A stretch of DNA of 7,048 bases from Acetobacteraceae bacterium (GCA_027306955.1 DAHUXX010000188.1:1-7048); one strand, 5' to 3'. Numbered from the stretch's first letter, positions 1 to 5,746 are shown. The notes: generated from the sequence alone by a model not told the origin. Program-made: numbers and translations.

Positions 1-569
1 TCGTTGTACGGGGCGACGAGGGTCTCCCGGACGATCGAGGCCGGCACGCCCGCCGAGCCGGGTAAGGCCTGCGTCGCGACGCCCGAGCCGGCCCGAGCGA
101 GGAGCCCGTCCGAGTGGCCGTGGTAGCCGCCCGCGAACATCACCACCTTGGACCGGCCGGTCGCGCCCCGGGCGAGCCGCACCGCCGACATCGTCGCCTC
201 GGTCCCCGAGTTCACGAAGCGCAGCCGTTCCATCTCGGGCACGGCGGCGCGGATCTTCTCGGCAAGCTCGTGCTCGAGCGGGGAGGGAGCACCGAACGAG
301 AGCCCACGGCGGGCCGTCCGGGCGACGGCGCGCACGACGGACGCCGGCGCGTTGCCGAGGTGGTTGGCCCCCCAGGACCCCACGAGGTCGAGGTACCGAC
401 GACCGTCCACGTCGAAGAGGAACGCCCCGCGCCCCCGTGCGAAGAAGACGGGGCTGCCTCCGACCGCACGGAACGAACGGACCGGCGAGTCGACCCCACC
501 GGCGAGGACCCGTTCGGCCCGGCGGAACAGCGCCCTGGACCGCGATCCGGGCGAGCGCGGCACCGTCAC
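1..569 (-). CDS. hemL: Glutamate-1-semialdehyde 2,1-aminomutase, N-terminal part (runs off left edge)
   Basis: PLP enzyme that turns glutamate-1-semialdehyde into 5-aminolevulinate in the C5 route of tetrapyrrole synthesis; cytoplasmic. Reading the minus strand from 569 gives 189 codons with family motifs in order: GGVDSPVRSF, a GSWGANHLGNA stretch, SFGAPSPLEHELAE, VNSGTEATMSAVRLARG and GGYHGHSDGLLARAGSG. The window ends just after the VAPYN motif, so the PLP-binding lysine lies outside. I chose the GTG at 569 because GAGGG (580-576) sits six bases upstream; a second in-frame GTG at 563 is the alternative. The start overlaps the TGA (568-566) of an upstream frame ending in FELAEGLE, a normal operon-style GTGA overlap. 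Style (GTG start, CTC-rich leucines, Arg-rich N-terminus) suggests an actinobacterium. That clashes with the alphaproteobacterial genes to the right, which belong to a lineage using ALA synthase instead. Confidence 0.92.
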   Translation of the reverse strand, partial: MTVPRSPGSRSRALFRRAERVLAGGVDSPVRSFRAVGGSPVFFARGRGAFLFDVDGRRYLDLVGSWGANHLGNAPASVVRAVARTARRGLSFGAPSPLEHELAEKIRAAVPEMERLRFVNSGTEATMSAVRLARGATGRSKVVMFAGGYHGHSDGLLARAGSGVATQALPGSAGVPASIVRETLVAPYN

Positions 570-575
570 TCGAGG

Positions 576-600
576 CCCTCGGCGAGCTCGAACATCCGCC
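576..600. other. Probable chimeric or recombination junction
   Basis: Left of about 576 the sequence is a minus-strand hemL start with its ribosome binding site. Right of 594 it is a plus-strand YejF-type ATPase that begins abruptly at its IRRGV motif, in the middle of a normally two-domain protein. No start codon with a ribosome binding site, inverted repeat, insertion-sequence end or target duplication is visible between them. The change therefore falls within about 20 bases (576-594). An assembly chimera or an illegitimate recombination would both look like this. Confidence 0.75.
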
Positions 601-1358
601 GCGGCGTGACGCGCCGCGTGGTGGGCGCGGTGCGCGCCGTCGACGGCGTCTCCTTCGAGGTGCGCCAGGGCGAGACGGTGGCGCTGGTGGGCGAGAGCGG
701 CTCCGGCAAATCCACCACCGGCTACGCGCTGCTGCGCCTCACGGCCGCGACCGGGCATGTCGCCTTCGCCGGCGCGAACGTGCTCACCATGCCGGTACCC
801 GCGATGCGCCAGCTGCGCGCGCGCATGCAGATCGTCTTCCAGGATCCGGTCGGCAGCCTTTCGCCGCGGCTCTCGGTGGCCGACATCGTCGCGGAGGGGC
901 TGAGCGTGCACGCGCCCGCGATGGCGAGGGCGGAGCGCGAGCGGCGCGTCGCCGCGGCGCTGGACGAAGTGGGGCTCGGCGAGGACGCGATGCACCGCTA
1001 CCCGCACGAGTTCTCCGGCGGTCAGCGTCAGCGCATCGCGATCGCGCGCGCCATGGTGCTGAACCCCAGCTTCGTGGTGCTGGACGAGCCGACCAGCGCA
1101 CTCGACATGTCGGTACAGGCGCAGATCGTGGGGCTGCTGCAACGGCTGCAGCGCGACCATGGCCTGGCTTACCTCTTTATCAGCCACGATCTGCGCGTGG
1201 TGCGCGCGATGGCGCATCGCGTCGCGGTGATGCGCGCCGGCCAGATCGTCGAGACCGGCCCCGCGGAGGCGATCGTCACCGCGCCGCGGCATCCTTACAC
1301 GCGCGCGCTGATGGCGGCAGCCTTCGACCTCGAAAGCGACGAGCTGGAAGACGGCTGA
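594..1358 (+). CDS. YejF-type peptide/microcin C ABC transporter ATPase, C-terminal half, 5'-truncated
   Basis: ATP-hydrolysing subunit of a YejABEF/Opp-like inner-membrane importer for oligopeptides or microcin C-type compounds. The 254 residues from codon 594 form a complete nucleotide-binding domain: Walker A GESGSGKST (690-716), Q-loop FQD (837-845), signature FSGGQRQR (from 1011), Walker B VVLDEPTSALD (from 1074), H-loop ISHDL (from 1179), and the C-terminal HPYTRALMAAAF tail of oligopeptide-type ATPases. Full-length YejF proteins have about 530 residues and two such domains; only the second is here. It starts at IRRGVTRR, where the family has an FPIRRG-like lead-in to the second domain. 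The open frame continues left to 114, but that part is antisense to hemL and is not real protein. No convincing start exists; GTG 606 is the first in-frame option. A single-domain OppF/DppF protein is the alternative. The 3' end converges with the small exported-protein gene, with an 18-base gap. Confidence 0.88.
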   Translation: MRRGVTRRVVGAVRAVDGVSFEVRQGETVALVGESGSGKSTTGYALLRLTAATGHVAFAGANVLTMPVPAMRQLRARMQIVFQDPVGSLSPRLSVADIVAEGLSVHAPAMARAERERRVAAALDEVGLGEDAMHRYPHEFSGGQRQRIAIARAMVLNPSFVVLDEPTSALDMSVQAQIVGLLQRLQRDHGLAYLFISHDLRVVRAMAHRVAVMRAGQIVETGPAEAIVTAPRHPYTRALMAAAFDLESDELEDG

Positions 1359-1376
1359 CCGCGCGCTGCCGCGACC

Positions 1377-1655
1377 CTATTGCAGCGGCTCGACGCCGCC
1401 GCCCCTGGGTGCGAGCCCGCGCCGCTGCAAGCACGCGATATACGCCCTGCGGCGGGCGATCGGCAGCTCGTGCCGCGCGATGTACTGCTGCGCCATGGAG
1501 CCGCCCGAGGTCTCGGCGATCAGCCGCGCCACCTCCGGGCTGTTGTCGGCCTCGGCCTGACACTGGCCCTGCGGCGTGGAGAGGTCGGGGGGCGGGGAGC
1601 AGCGCGCGAGCGCCAGGGGCAGCGCGAGCGCCGCGAAAAGTGTGAGGGTTTTCAT
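1377..1655 (-). CDS. Small exported protein of unknown function (92 aa)
   Basis: I do not recognise the family with confidence. The N-terminus is a clear export signal: MKT, then a hydrophobic run (residues 4-17) ending in ALA, then R18-C19. The cysteine suggests a lipoprotein, but Arg directly before it does not fit a standard lipobox (Gly/Ala/Ser expected). Cleavage by signal peptidase I after Ala17 (A15-x-A17) is equally possible. The mature part is about 75 residues with cysteines 32 and 75 and an Arg-rich segment near residues 68-79, ending GGGVEPLQ; the pair could form a disulfide in the periplasm. The ATG (1655-1653) overlaps the nudC stop (1654-1652) as ATGA, so the two are probably co-transcribed and translationally coupled. 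No good ribosome binding site of its own is visible. Confidence 0.8.
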   Translation of the reverse strand: MKTLTLFAALALPLALARCSPPPDLSTPQGQCQAEADNSPEVARLIAETSGGSMAQQYIARHELPIARRRAYIACLQRRGLAPRGGGVEPLQ

Positions 1656-2581
1656 GCGGCGGCGATCCAGTCCTCGATCAGGCGTCGCGCGATGCTGTCC
1701 CCGCGCGGCAGGGAGAAGCCGAGCGACGCCGGGTCGCGCAGCTCGGCACGGGTGAACCAGCGCGCGTCGCTGAGTTCCTCGGGGGCGATGGTGATCTCGT
1801 GCGAGACCGCCTGGGCGTAGTAGCCGAGCATGATGGAGGCGGGAAACGGCCAGGGCTGGCTCGAATGGTAGCGCACGCGGCCGACCATCACGCCGGTTTC
1901 CTCGCGCACTTCGCGCGCCACCGCCTCCTCGAGGCTTTCGCCTGGCTCCACGAAGCCGGCCAGCGTCGAATACATGGTGGCGTTGGGGAAGCGCTGGGAA
2001 TGGCCGAGCAGCGCGCGCTCGCCGTCCGTCACCAGCATGATCACCGCGGGGTCGGTGCGCGGAAAATGGCTGGCGCCGCAGCCGGTACAGCGCATCACGT
2101 GTCCGGCGCTCACCGGCTCGCAGGGGGCGCCGCAGACGCCGCAGAACCCGTGCCGGCTGCGCCAGTGCATCAGCGCGCGCGCATGCGCGAGCATCGCCGC
2201 CTCGTGCCCCGCGAGCAGACCGGCGACGGCGCGCAGATCCGTGAACGCCCCCAGGGCGGCCGGCAGCAGCGTTGCCGGATCCTCGATGGCGCTGACATCG
2301 ACGGCGAACACGGCGCGGCCGGCATCGTCGAGGCCAAGCAGCGCCCAGCCGCCGGCGGTGAGCCGCAGTCCAGCCGCGATCTCCGCCCCCACCAGCACCG
2401 CCTCCGGCCTGCCCTCGGCGACGCCGCGCATCAGGTTGCGCGCGCGCCAGACGGGGGCGAACAGGGTGGCGGGATCGGCCAGCGCTCCCGCCACCCAGGC
2501 CTCGTCCTCCCGCCGCGCCGCAGCGCGGTCGAGCGGGTTGCCGGTATAGGCGTTGGCGCGAGAGGCTTCGATCAGCAGCAC
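1652..2581 (-). CDS. nudC: NADH pyrophosphatase / NAD-cap hydrolase NudC
   Basis: Nudix hydrolase of 309 residues that splits NADH into NMNH and AMP; NudC enzymes also remove NAD caps from RNA 5' ends. Visible architecture: a poorly conserved N-terminal domain (1-135), a zinc ribbon with Cys147, Cys150, Cys165 and Cys168, then the Nudix domain. The Nudix box is complete: G209, E215, R223-E224-V225, E227-E228, G230-V231. The SQPWPFPxS signature that separates NudC from other Nudix enzymes is present at 241-249. Length is slightly above E. coli NudC and normal for alphaproteobacteria. The start is a GTG at 2581 just before the conserved NPLDRAA region. Its ribosome binding site is weak, so the exact start is less sure than the identity. 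It overlaps the downstream small exported-protein gene by ATGA and is divergent from the SRP RNA. Confidence 0.95.
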   Translation of the reverse strand: MLLIEASRANAYTGNPLDRAAARREDEAWVAGALADPATLFAPVWRARNLMRGVAEGRPEAVLVGAEIAAGLRLTAGGWALLGLDDAGRAVFAVDVSAIEDPATLLPAALGAFTDLRAVAGLLAGHEAAMLAHARALMHWRSRHGFCGVCGAPCEPVSAGHVMRCTGCGASHFPRTDPAVIMLVTDGERALLGHSQRFPNATMYSTLAGFVEPGESLEEAVAREVREETGVMVGRVRYHSSQPWPFPASIMLGYYAQAVSHEITIAPEELSDARWFTRAELRDPASLGFSLPRGDSIARRLIEDWIAAA

Positions 2582-2632
2582 GCGGGCAGGCTGCCACGCA
2601 CACCGCGCACCGGCAACTCTTCACCCGGCACG

Positions 2633-2660
2633 CTTGAGTAGAAGCCGCCGCGTGCTAAAC
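2633..2660 (+). promoter_or_regulatory. Probable sigma-70 promoter of the SRP RNA
   Basis: CTTGAG (2633-2638) and CTAAAC (2655-2660) are spaced 16 bases apart. They resemble the alphaproteobacterial housekeeping pattern CTTGAC / CTATAT-like. The -10 element ends seven bases before 2668, the first base of the SRP RNA terminal helix, which is the expected distance to a transcription start. The position fit is the best support; the -10 match is moderate. Confidence 0.55.
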
Positions 2661-2667
2661 ACATCTT

Positions 2668-2763
2668 GGAAGGTCGGCGGCGGACGAGCGCCTCGCCAAC
2701 CCGGTCAGGTCCGGAAGGAAGCAGCCGCAACGAGTTTCCGCCCGGGTCGCTGTCCGGCCTTCC
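2668..2763 (+). ncRNA. ffs: Signal recognition particle RNA (4.5S type, small bacterial SRP RNA)
   Basis: RNA scaffold of the signal recognition particle; binds Ffh and helps deliver membrane proteins to the translocase. The near-invariant apical domain GGTCAGGTCC-GGAA-GGAAGCAGCC lies at 2703-2726, with the GGAA tetraloop at 2713-2716. CTCG (2692-2695) can pair with CGAG (2731-2734) below the asymmetric loop. The ends GGAAGGTCGG (2668-2677) and CCGGCCTTCC (2754-2763) form a ten-pair terminal helix with one G-U pair. That gives about 96 bases, the usual size for the short bacterial class without an Alu domain. It lies directly upstream of dnaX, a common alphaproteobacterial arrangement. I see no strong T-rich terminator before dnaX, so read-through into dnaX is possible. 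The ends are set from pairing and could shift by a few bases. Confidence 0.95.
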
Positions 2764-2833
2764 ACCGCGGCCCCACCGCAACCGCGTGATTCCCAATGGC
2801 GATGGAGCGATCTCTCCCGGCATGGCCATAAAT

Positions 2834-2845
2834 CCGATGCATCGG
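2834..2845. promoter_or_regulatory. 12-bp perfect palindrome before dnaX
   Basis: CCGATGCATCGG is a perfect inverted repeat with no spacer, ending eight bases before the dnaX ATG. Its right arm overlaps the only weak ribosome-binding candidate, CGGG (2843-2846). It could be an operator for a dimeric regulator or an element that affects translation start. In DNA this GC-rich a chance palindrome is possible, so function is inference. Confidence 0.35.
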
Positions 2846-2853
2846 GTCGTCTG

Positions 2854-4728
2854 ATGGCGGGCTCGCTGTTCGGCGAGGAGCCGCCGGCGGAAGCACCGCC
2901 GCCCACCGAGGGGCCGGGCCTGTTCGGCGACGCCCCCGTGCCCGTGCCGGCCGCATCCGCCACGCCCTACCGGGTGCTCGCGCGCAAATACCGCCCGCAG
3001 ACCTTCGACGACCTGATCGGGCAGGAAGCGATGGTGCGCACGCTGCGCAACGCCTTCGCCCAGAGGCGCGTGGCACACGCCTTCATGCTCACCGGCGTGC
3101 GCGGCGTCGGCAAGACGACCACCGCCCGCCTCATCGCCCGCGCGCTCAACTGCACCGGGCCGGACGGCAGGGGCGGGCCGACCGCGGACCCGTGCGGCGT
3201 CTGCCCCAACTGTGTCGCGATCCTCGCCGACCGGCACCCGGACGTAACGGAGATGGACGCCGCCTCGCGCACCGGCGTCGACGACGTGCGCGAGATCATC
3301 GAGGCGACGCGGTTCCGCCCGATGCAGGCGCGCATGAAGGTCTTCGTCATCGACGAGGTCCACATGCTGTCGCGCAACGCGTTCAACGCGTTGCTCAAGA
3401 CGCTGGAGGAGCCGCCGCCGCACGTCACCTTCGTGTTCGCGACGACGGAGCTGCGCAAGGTGCCGGTGACGGTGCTCTCGCGCTGCCAGCGCTTCGACCT
3501 GCGCCGCATCGGCGCCGGCGAGCTCGCAGCCCTGTTCGGTCGCGTGGCGAAGGCGGAGGGTGTCGCGATCGAGGAGGCGGCGCTGCTCGCCATCGCCCGC
3601 GCCGCGGATGGCTCGGCACGCGACGGGCTCTCCCTGCTCGACCAGGCGATCGCGCAGCACGAGGCGGACCGGCCGATTGCCGCGGCACAGGTTGCCGACA
3701 TGCTGGGCCTCGCGGATCGCACAGTGGTGTTCGACCTGCTGGAGGCGGTGCTGGGCGGGCGCGTGGCCGAGGCACTCTCCATCACCGCGCGGCTGCACGA
3801 GCTCGGTGCGGATCCCGGCCTGACGCTCTCGGACCTGCTGGAACTCGTGCACCTGCTGACCCGGCTGCGCAGCGTCCCGGCCCTGCGCGACGACCCGTCG
3901 CTGTCGGAGCTGGAACGGGTGCGCGGCGGCGCGCTCGCGGACCGGCTGGGCGTGCCGGACCTGGTGCGCGCCTGGCAGATCCTGCTGCGCGGCCTCGGCG
4001 AGGTGGAGCAGGCGCCCGACCGCAACGCGGCCGCCGAGATGGTGCTGATCCGCCTCTGCCACGCCGCCGACCTGCCGCCGCCGGGCGAGCTGGTGCGCAG
4101 GCTTTCCAGCGCCGCGCCTGCTGCCGTGGCCGCTTCCCCGTCCACGCCGGCGCCGGCGCCGGCGCCGGCGCCCTCGGGACCGGTCGCATCCGGCGGCGCG
4201 GCGCTGGCCCGCGCGATGCCAGCCGCCTCGCCCGCACCCACCGATGCACCGCGGCTTTCCGGCTGGCGCGACGTGGTCGCCTTGGCCGCGGGGCGCGAGC
4301 CGCTGCTGCACGCGATCCTGCTGCACGCGGCGCATCTCGTCCGCTTCGCGCCGCCAGTGATCGAGCTGCGGCCGGAGCCCGATGCCCCGCGCGATCTCGC
4401 AGCGCGGCTCTCCAGGCTGCTGCAGGATGCCACGGGGCGGCGCTGGACCATCGCGCTTTCGACCGACGAGGGAGAGCCCACGCTTGCCCAGCAGCGCGCG
4501 GCGGCGGAGGCAGCGCGGCACAACGCGGCGGCCGAGCACCCCCTGGTGCGCGCGATCCTGGCGGCGTTTCCCGGCGCCACGATCGGCCCGGTGCACGACG
4601 AGCGCGCGGACGCCTATGGGCTTGCGCCCAGCGAGGGGGAGGACGATCTCGGCGCCTATGTGCCGCCCGCCGCGGCGCCCGACGAAGACGACTTTCCAGA
4701 CGACGATGTTCCGGTGGAGGACGCATGA
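2854..4728 (+). CDS. dnaX: DNA polymerase III subunit tau (clamp loader ATPase)
   Basis: Clamp-loader motor that loads the sliding clamp and ties the polymerase to the helicase; 624 residues. Order: a 37-residue Pro/Ala-rich N-terminal extension; AAA+ core beginning PYRVLARKYRP; Walker A GVRGVGKTT (81-89); zinc site Cys100, Cys114, Cys117, Cys120; Walker B VFVIDEVH (163-170); sensor 1 FATTE (195-199); the SRC arginine finger (209-211) followed by QRF; sensor 2 GSARDGLSLLDQ (253-264). Clamp-loader domain III ends near 405, followed by an Ala/Pro linker (about 421-466, with an AP repeat), the tau C-terminal domain (about 470-590) and an acidic tail. There is no A/T-rich slippery run, so gamma is unlikely to arise by E. 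coli-type frameshifting. ATG 2854 is the natural start, though its ribosome binding site is weak. The stop overlaps the ybaB start as ATGA. Confidence 0.97.
   Translation: MAGSLFGEEPPAEAPPPTEGPGLFGDAPVPVPAASATPYRVLARKYRPQTFDDLIGQEAMVRTLRNAFAQRRVAHAFMLTGVRGVGKTTTARLIARALNCTGPDGRGGPTADPCGVCPNCVAILADRHPDVTEMDAASRTGVDDVREIIEATRFRPMQARMKVFVIDEVHMLSRNAFNALLKTLEEPPPHVTFVFATTELRKVPVTVLSRCQRFDLRRIGAGELAALFGRVAKAEGVAIEEAALLAIARAADGSARDGLSLLDQAIAQHEADRPIAAAQVADMLGLADRTVVFDLLEAVLGGRVAEALSITARLHELGADPGLTLSDLLELVHLLTRLRSVPALRDDPSLSELERVRGGALADRLGVPDLVRAWQILLRGLGEVEQAPDRNAAAEMVLIRLCHAADLPPPGELVRRLSSAAPAAVAASPSTPAPAPAPAPSGPVASGGAALARAMPAASPAPTDAPRLSGWRDVVALAAGREPLLHAILLHAAHLVRFAPPVIELRPEPDAPRDLAARLSRLLQDATGRRWTIALSTDEGEPTLAQQRAAAEAARHNAAAEHPLVRAILAAFPGATIGPVHDERADAYGLAPSEGEDDLGAYVPPAAAPDEDDFPDDDVPVEDA
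4147..4172 (+). repeat. CCGGCG hexamer repeat in the dnaX linker
   Basis: Four tandem copies of CCGGCG (4147-4170) plus a partial copy encode the Pro-Ala run at residues 432-440 of DnaX. The repeat keeps frame whatever its copy number because the unit is six bases. It lies in the flexible linker before the tau C-terminal domain, so copy-number change should be tolerated. Confidence 0.8.
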
Positions 4729-5048
4729 AGAATTTCGCCGGCCTGATGAAGCAGGCCGCCCAGATGCAGAAGACGATGGAGACGATGCAGGAGCGCCTCG
4801 CCGCCGCGACGGTGGAGGGCTCGGCCGGCGCCGGCATGGTGGTGGTGACGCTTTCCGGCAAGGGCGAAATGCGCGGCATCCGTATCGACCCGAAGCTCGT
4901 CGATCCCGCGGAGACGGAGATGCTGAGCGACCTCATCGTCGCCGCGCATGCCGATGCCAGGCGCAAGATGGAGGCGCTGGCGGCGGAGGAGATGCGCGCC
5001 GCGACCGGCGGGATCGAGCTTCCCGCCGGAATGAAGTTGCCGTTCTAA
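4725..5048 (+). CDS. ybaB: YbaB/EbfC family nucleoid-associated protein
   Basis: Small DNA-binding, nucleoid-associated protein of 107 residues, the normal length. Family features: the N-terminal FAGLMKQAAQMQKTMETMQ helix with its repeated Met/Gln pattern, the central VVVTLSGKGEMRGIRIDPKLVD strand region (39-60), the DLIVAAHADARRKME helix (69-83) and a C-terminal GGIELPAGMKLPF tail. Family members form dimers that bind DNA with little sequence preference. The start is decided by GGAGG at 4716-4720, four bases before ATG 4725, and the gene overlaps the dnaX stop by four bases, so translational coupling is likely. Placement between dnaX and recR is conserved widely in bacteria and supports the call. 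A helical palindromic spacer separates it from recR. Confidence 0.96.
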   Translation: MKNFAGLMKQAAQMQKTMETMQERLAAATVEGSAGAGMVVVTLSGKGEMRGIRIDPKLVDPAETEMLSDLIVAAHADARRKMEALAAEEMRAATGGIELPAGMKLPF

Positions 5049-5050
5049 GA

Positions 5051-5128
5051 CTGGGGCCTTCAGGCCCCAGACCCCAGTTATCAGGGTCCAGGGATCTGAG
5101 ATCCCTGGCGCGTGCGGGCAGAGCCCGC
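5051..5128. repeat. Cluster of three perfect hairpins between ybaB and recR
   Basis: Hairpin 1: CTGGGGCC (5051-5058), loop TTCA, GGCCCCAG (5063-5070), eight perfect pairs. Hairpin 2: CCAGGGATC (5088-5096), loop TGA, GATCCCTGG (5100-5108), nine perfect pairs. Hairpin 3: GCGGGC (5114-5119), loop AGA, GCCCGC (5123-5128), six perfect pairs. Together they fill most of the 97-base gap. No T-run follows any of them, so they are not textbook intrinsic terminators. Tight loops and serial spacing look like a dispersed REP-like intergenic palindromic element of the kind common in alphaproteobacterial genomes. An effect on ybaB-recR message processing is possible. Only one copy is visible here. Confidence 0.75.
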
Positions 5129-5145
5129 GAACCTTTGGATCGAGG

Positions 5146-5739
5146 ATGGGCGGACCCGAAGTCGAACGTCTGATCGCGCTCTTGGCTAAGCTGCCGGGCA
5201 TGGGCCCGCGCAGCGCGCGCCGTGCCGCGCTCAGGATGCTGGCGGAGCCGCAGACGCGCATGCTGCCGCTCGCCGCGGCACTGACCGACGCCGCGCGCAC
5301 GGTTTCCGCGTGCAACACCTGCGGCAATCTCGACACCCGCAATCCCTGCATGGTCTGCGCCGACAACGCGCGCGATCGCGGCCTCGTCTGCGTGGTGGAG
5401 ACGGTTTCCGATCTCTGGGCGCTGGAGCGCACGCACACGCATCACGGGCTGTATCACGTGCTCGGCGCCACGCTTTCGGCGCTGGGCGGGGTGACGCCCG
5501 CCGATATCGACCTTTCGCTGCTGCTGCGCCGGCTCGACGGCACGGTGCGCGAGATCATTCTCGCCCTGCCGGCGACGGTGGACGGCGCGGCGACCACGCA
5601 TTGGCTGGCCGAAAAGCTCGCCCCTTCCGGCATCGCCGTGACCCGGCTCGCGCATGGCGTGCCGATCGGCGGCAGCCTCGACATCCTCGACGACGGCACG
5701 CTCGCGACCGCGCTCAGGGCCCGCCGGCCGGTAGAGTAG
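5146..5739 (+). CDS. recR: Recombination protein RecR
   Basis: Component of the RecFOR system that helps load RecA on gapped single-stranded DNA. 197 residues, the standard length. Visible parts: N-terminal helix-hairpin-helix LPGMGPRSARRAA (16-28), a zinc motif with Cys56, Cys59, Cys68 and Cys71, a Toprim domain beginning VCVVETVSDLWALE (81-94, acidic residues Glu85 and Asp89), the GLYHVLGATLSALGGVTP segment (101-118), and the C-terminal Walker B-like/wedge region with HGVPIGGSLDILDDGTL. The start fits the family beginning GPEVERLIALLAKLPG. GGATCGAGG lies directly upstream, with GAGG touching the ATG and GGA (5137-5139) at a better distance. Unlike the dnaX-ybaB pair it is not overlapped; the hairpin cluster intervenes. 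It converges with ubiX with only seven bases between stops. Confidence 0.97.
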   Translation: MGGPEVERLIALLAKLPGMGPRSARRAALRMLAEPQTRMLPLAAALTDAARTVSACNTCGNLDTRNPCMVCADNARDRGLVCVVETVSDLWALERTHTHHGLYHVLGATLSALGGVTPADIDLSLLLRRLDGTVREIILALPATVDGAATTHWLAEKLAPSGIAVTRLAHGVPIGGSLDILDDGTLATALRARRPVE

Positions 5740-5746
5740 GCGGGCC

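Noticed and set aside
114..593. Open plus-strand frame continuous with the ABC ATPase, which would give it a 160-residue N-terminal extension
   Set aside because: It is the antisense of hemL; the residues are Arg/Pro/His-rich with no family similarity, and the family match begins only at codon 594.
1359..1390. CGCTGC (1364-1369) and GCAGCG (1382-1387) as a shared terminator between the convergent yejF and small exported-protein genes
   Set aside because: Only six pairs with a 12-base loop, no T-run on either strand, and it overlaps the end of the small gene.
2822..2854. Ten-codon frame (MAINPMHRVV) whose TGA overlaps the dnaX ATG as TGATG, a possible leader peptide
   Set aside because: The nearest GGAG (2804-2807) is 14 bases from its ATG, too far, and ten codons between stops are common by chance. 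It also contains the palindrome, so its bases may be explained otherwise.
2967..4580. Very long open antisense frames across dnaX and similar ones across nudC (1799-2641)
   Set aside because: High GC removes stop codons from opposite frames; their translations are Arg/Ala/Ser-rich with no recognisable domain, while the sense frames encode clear families.
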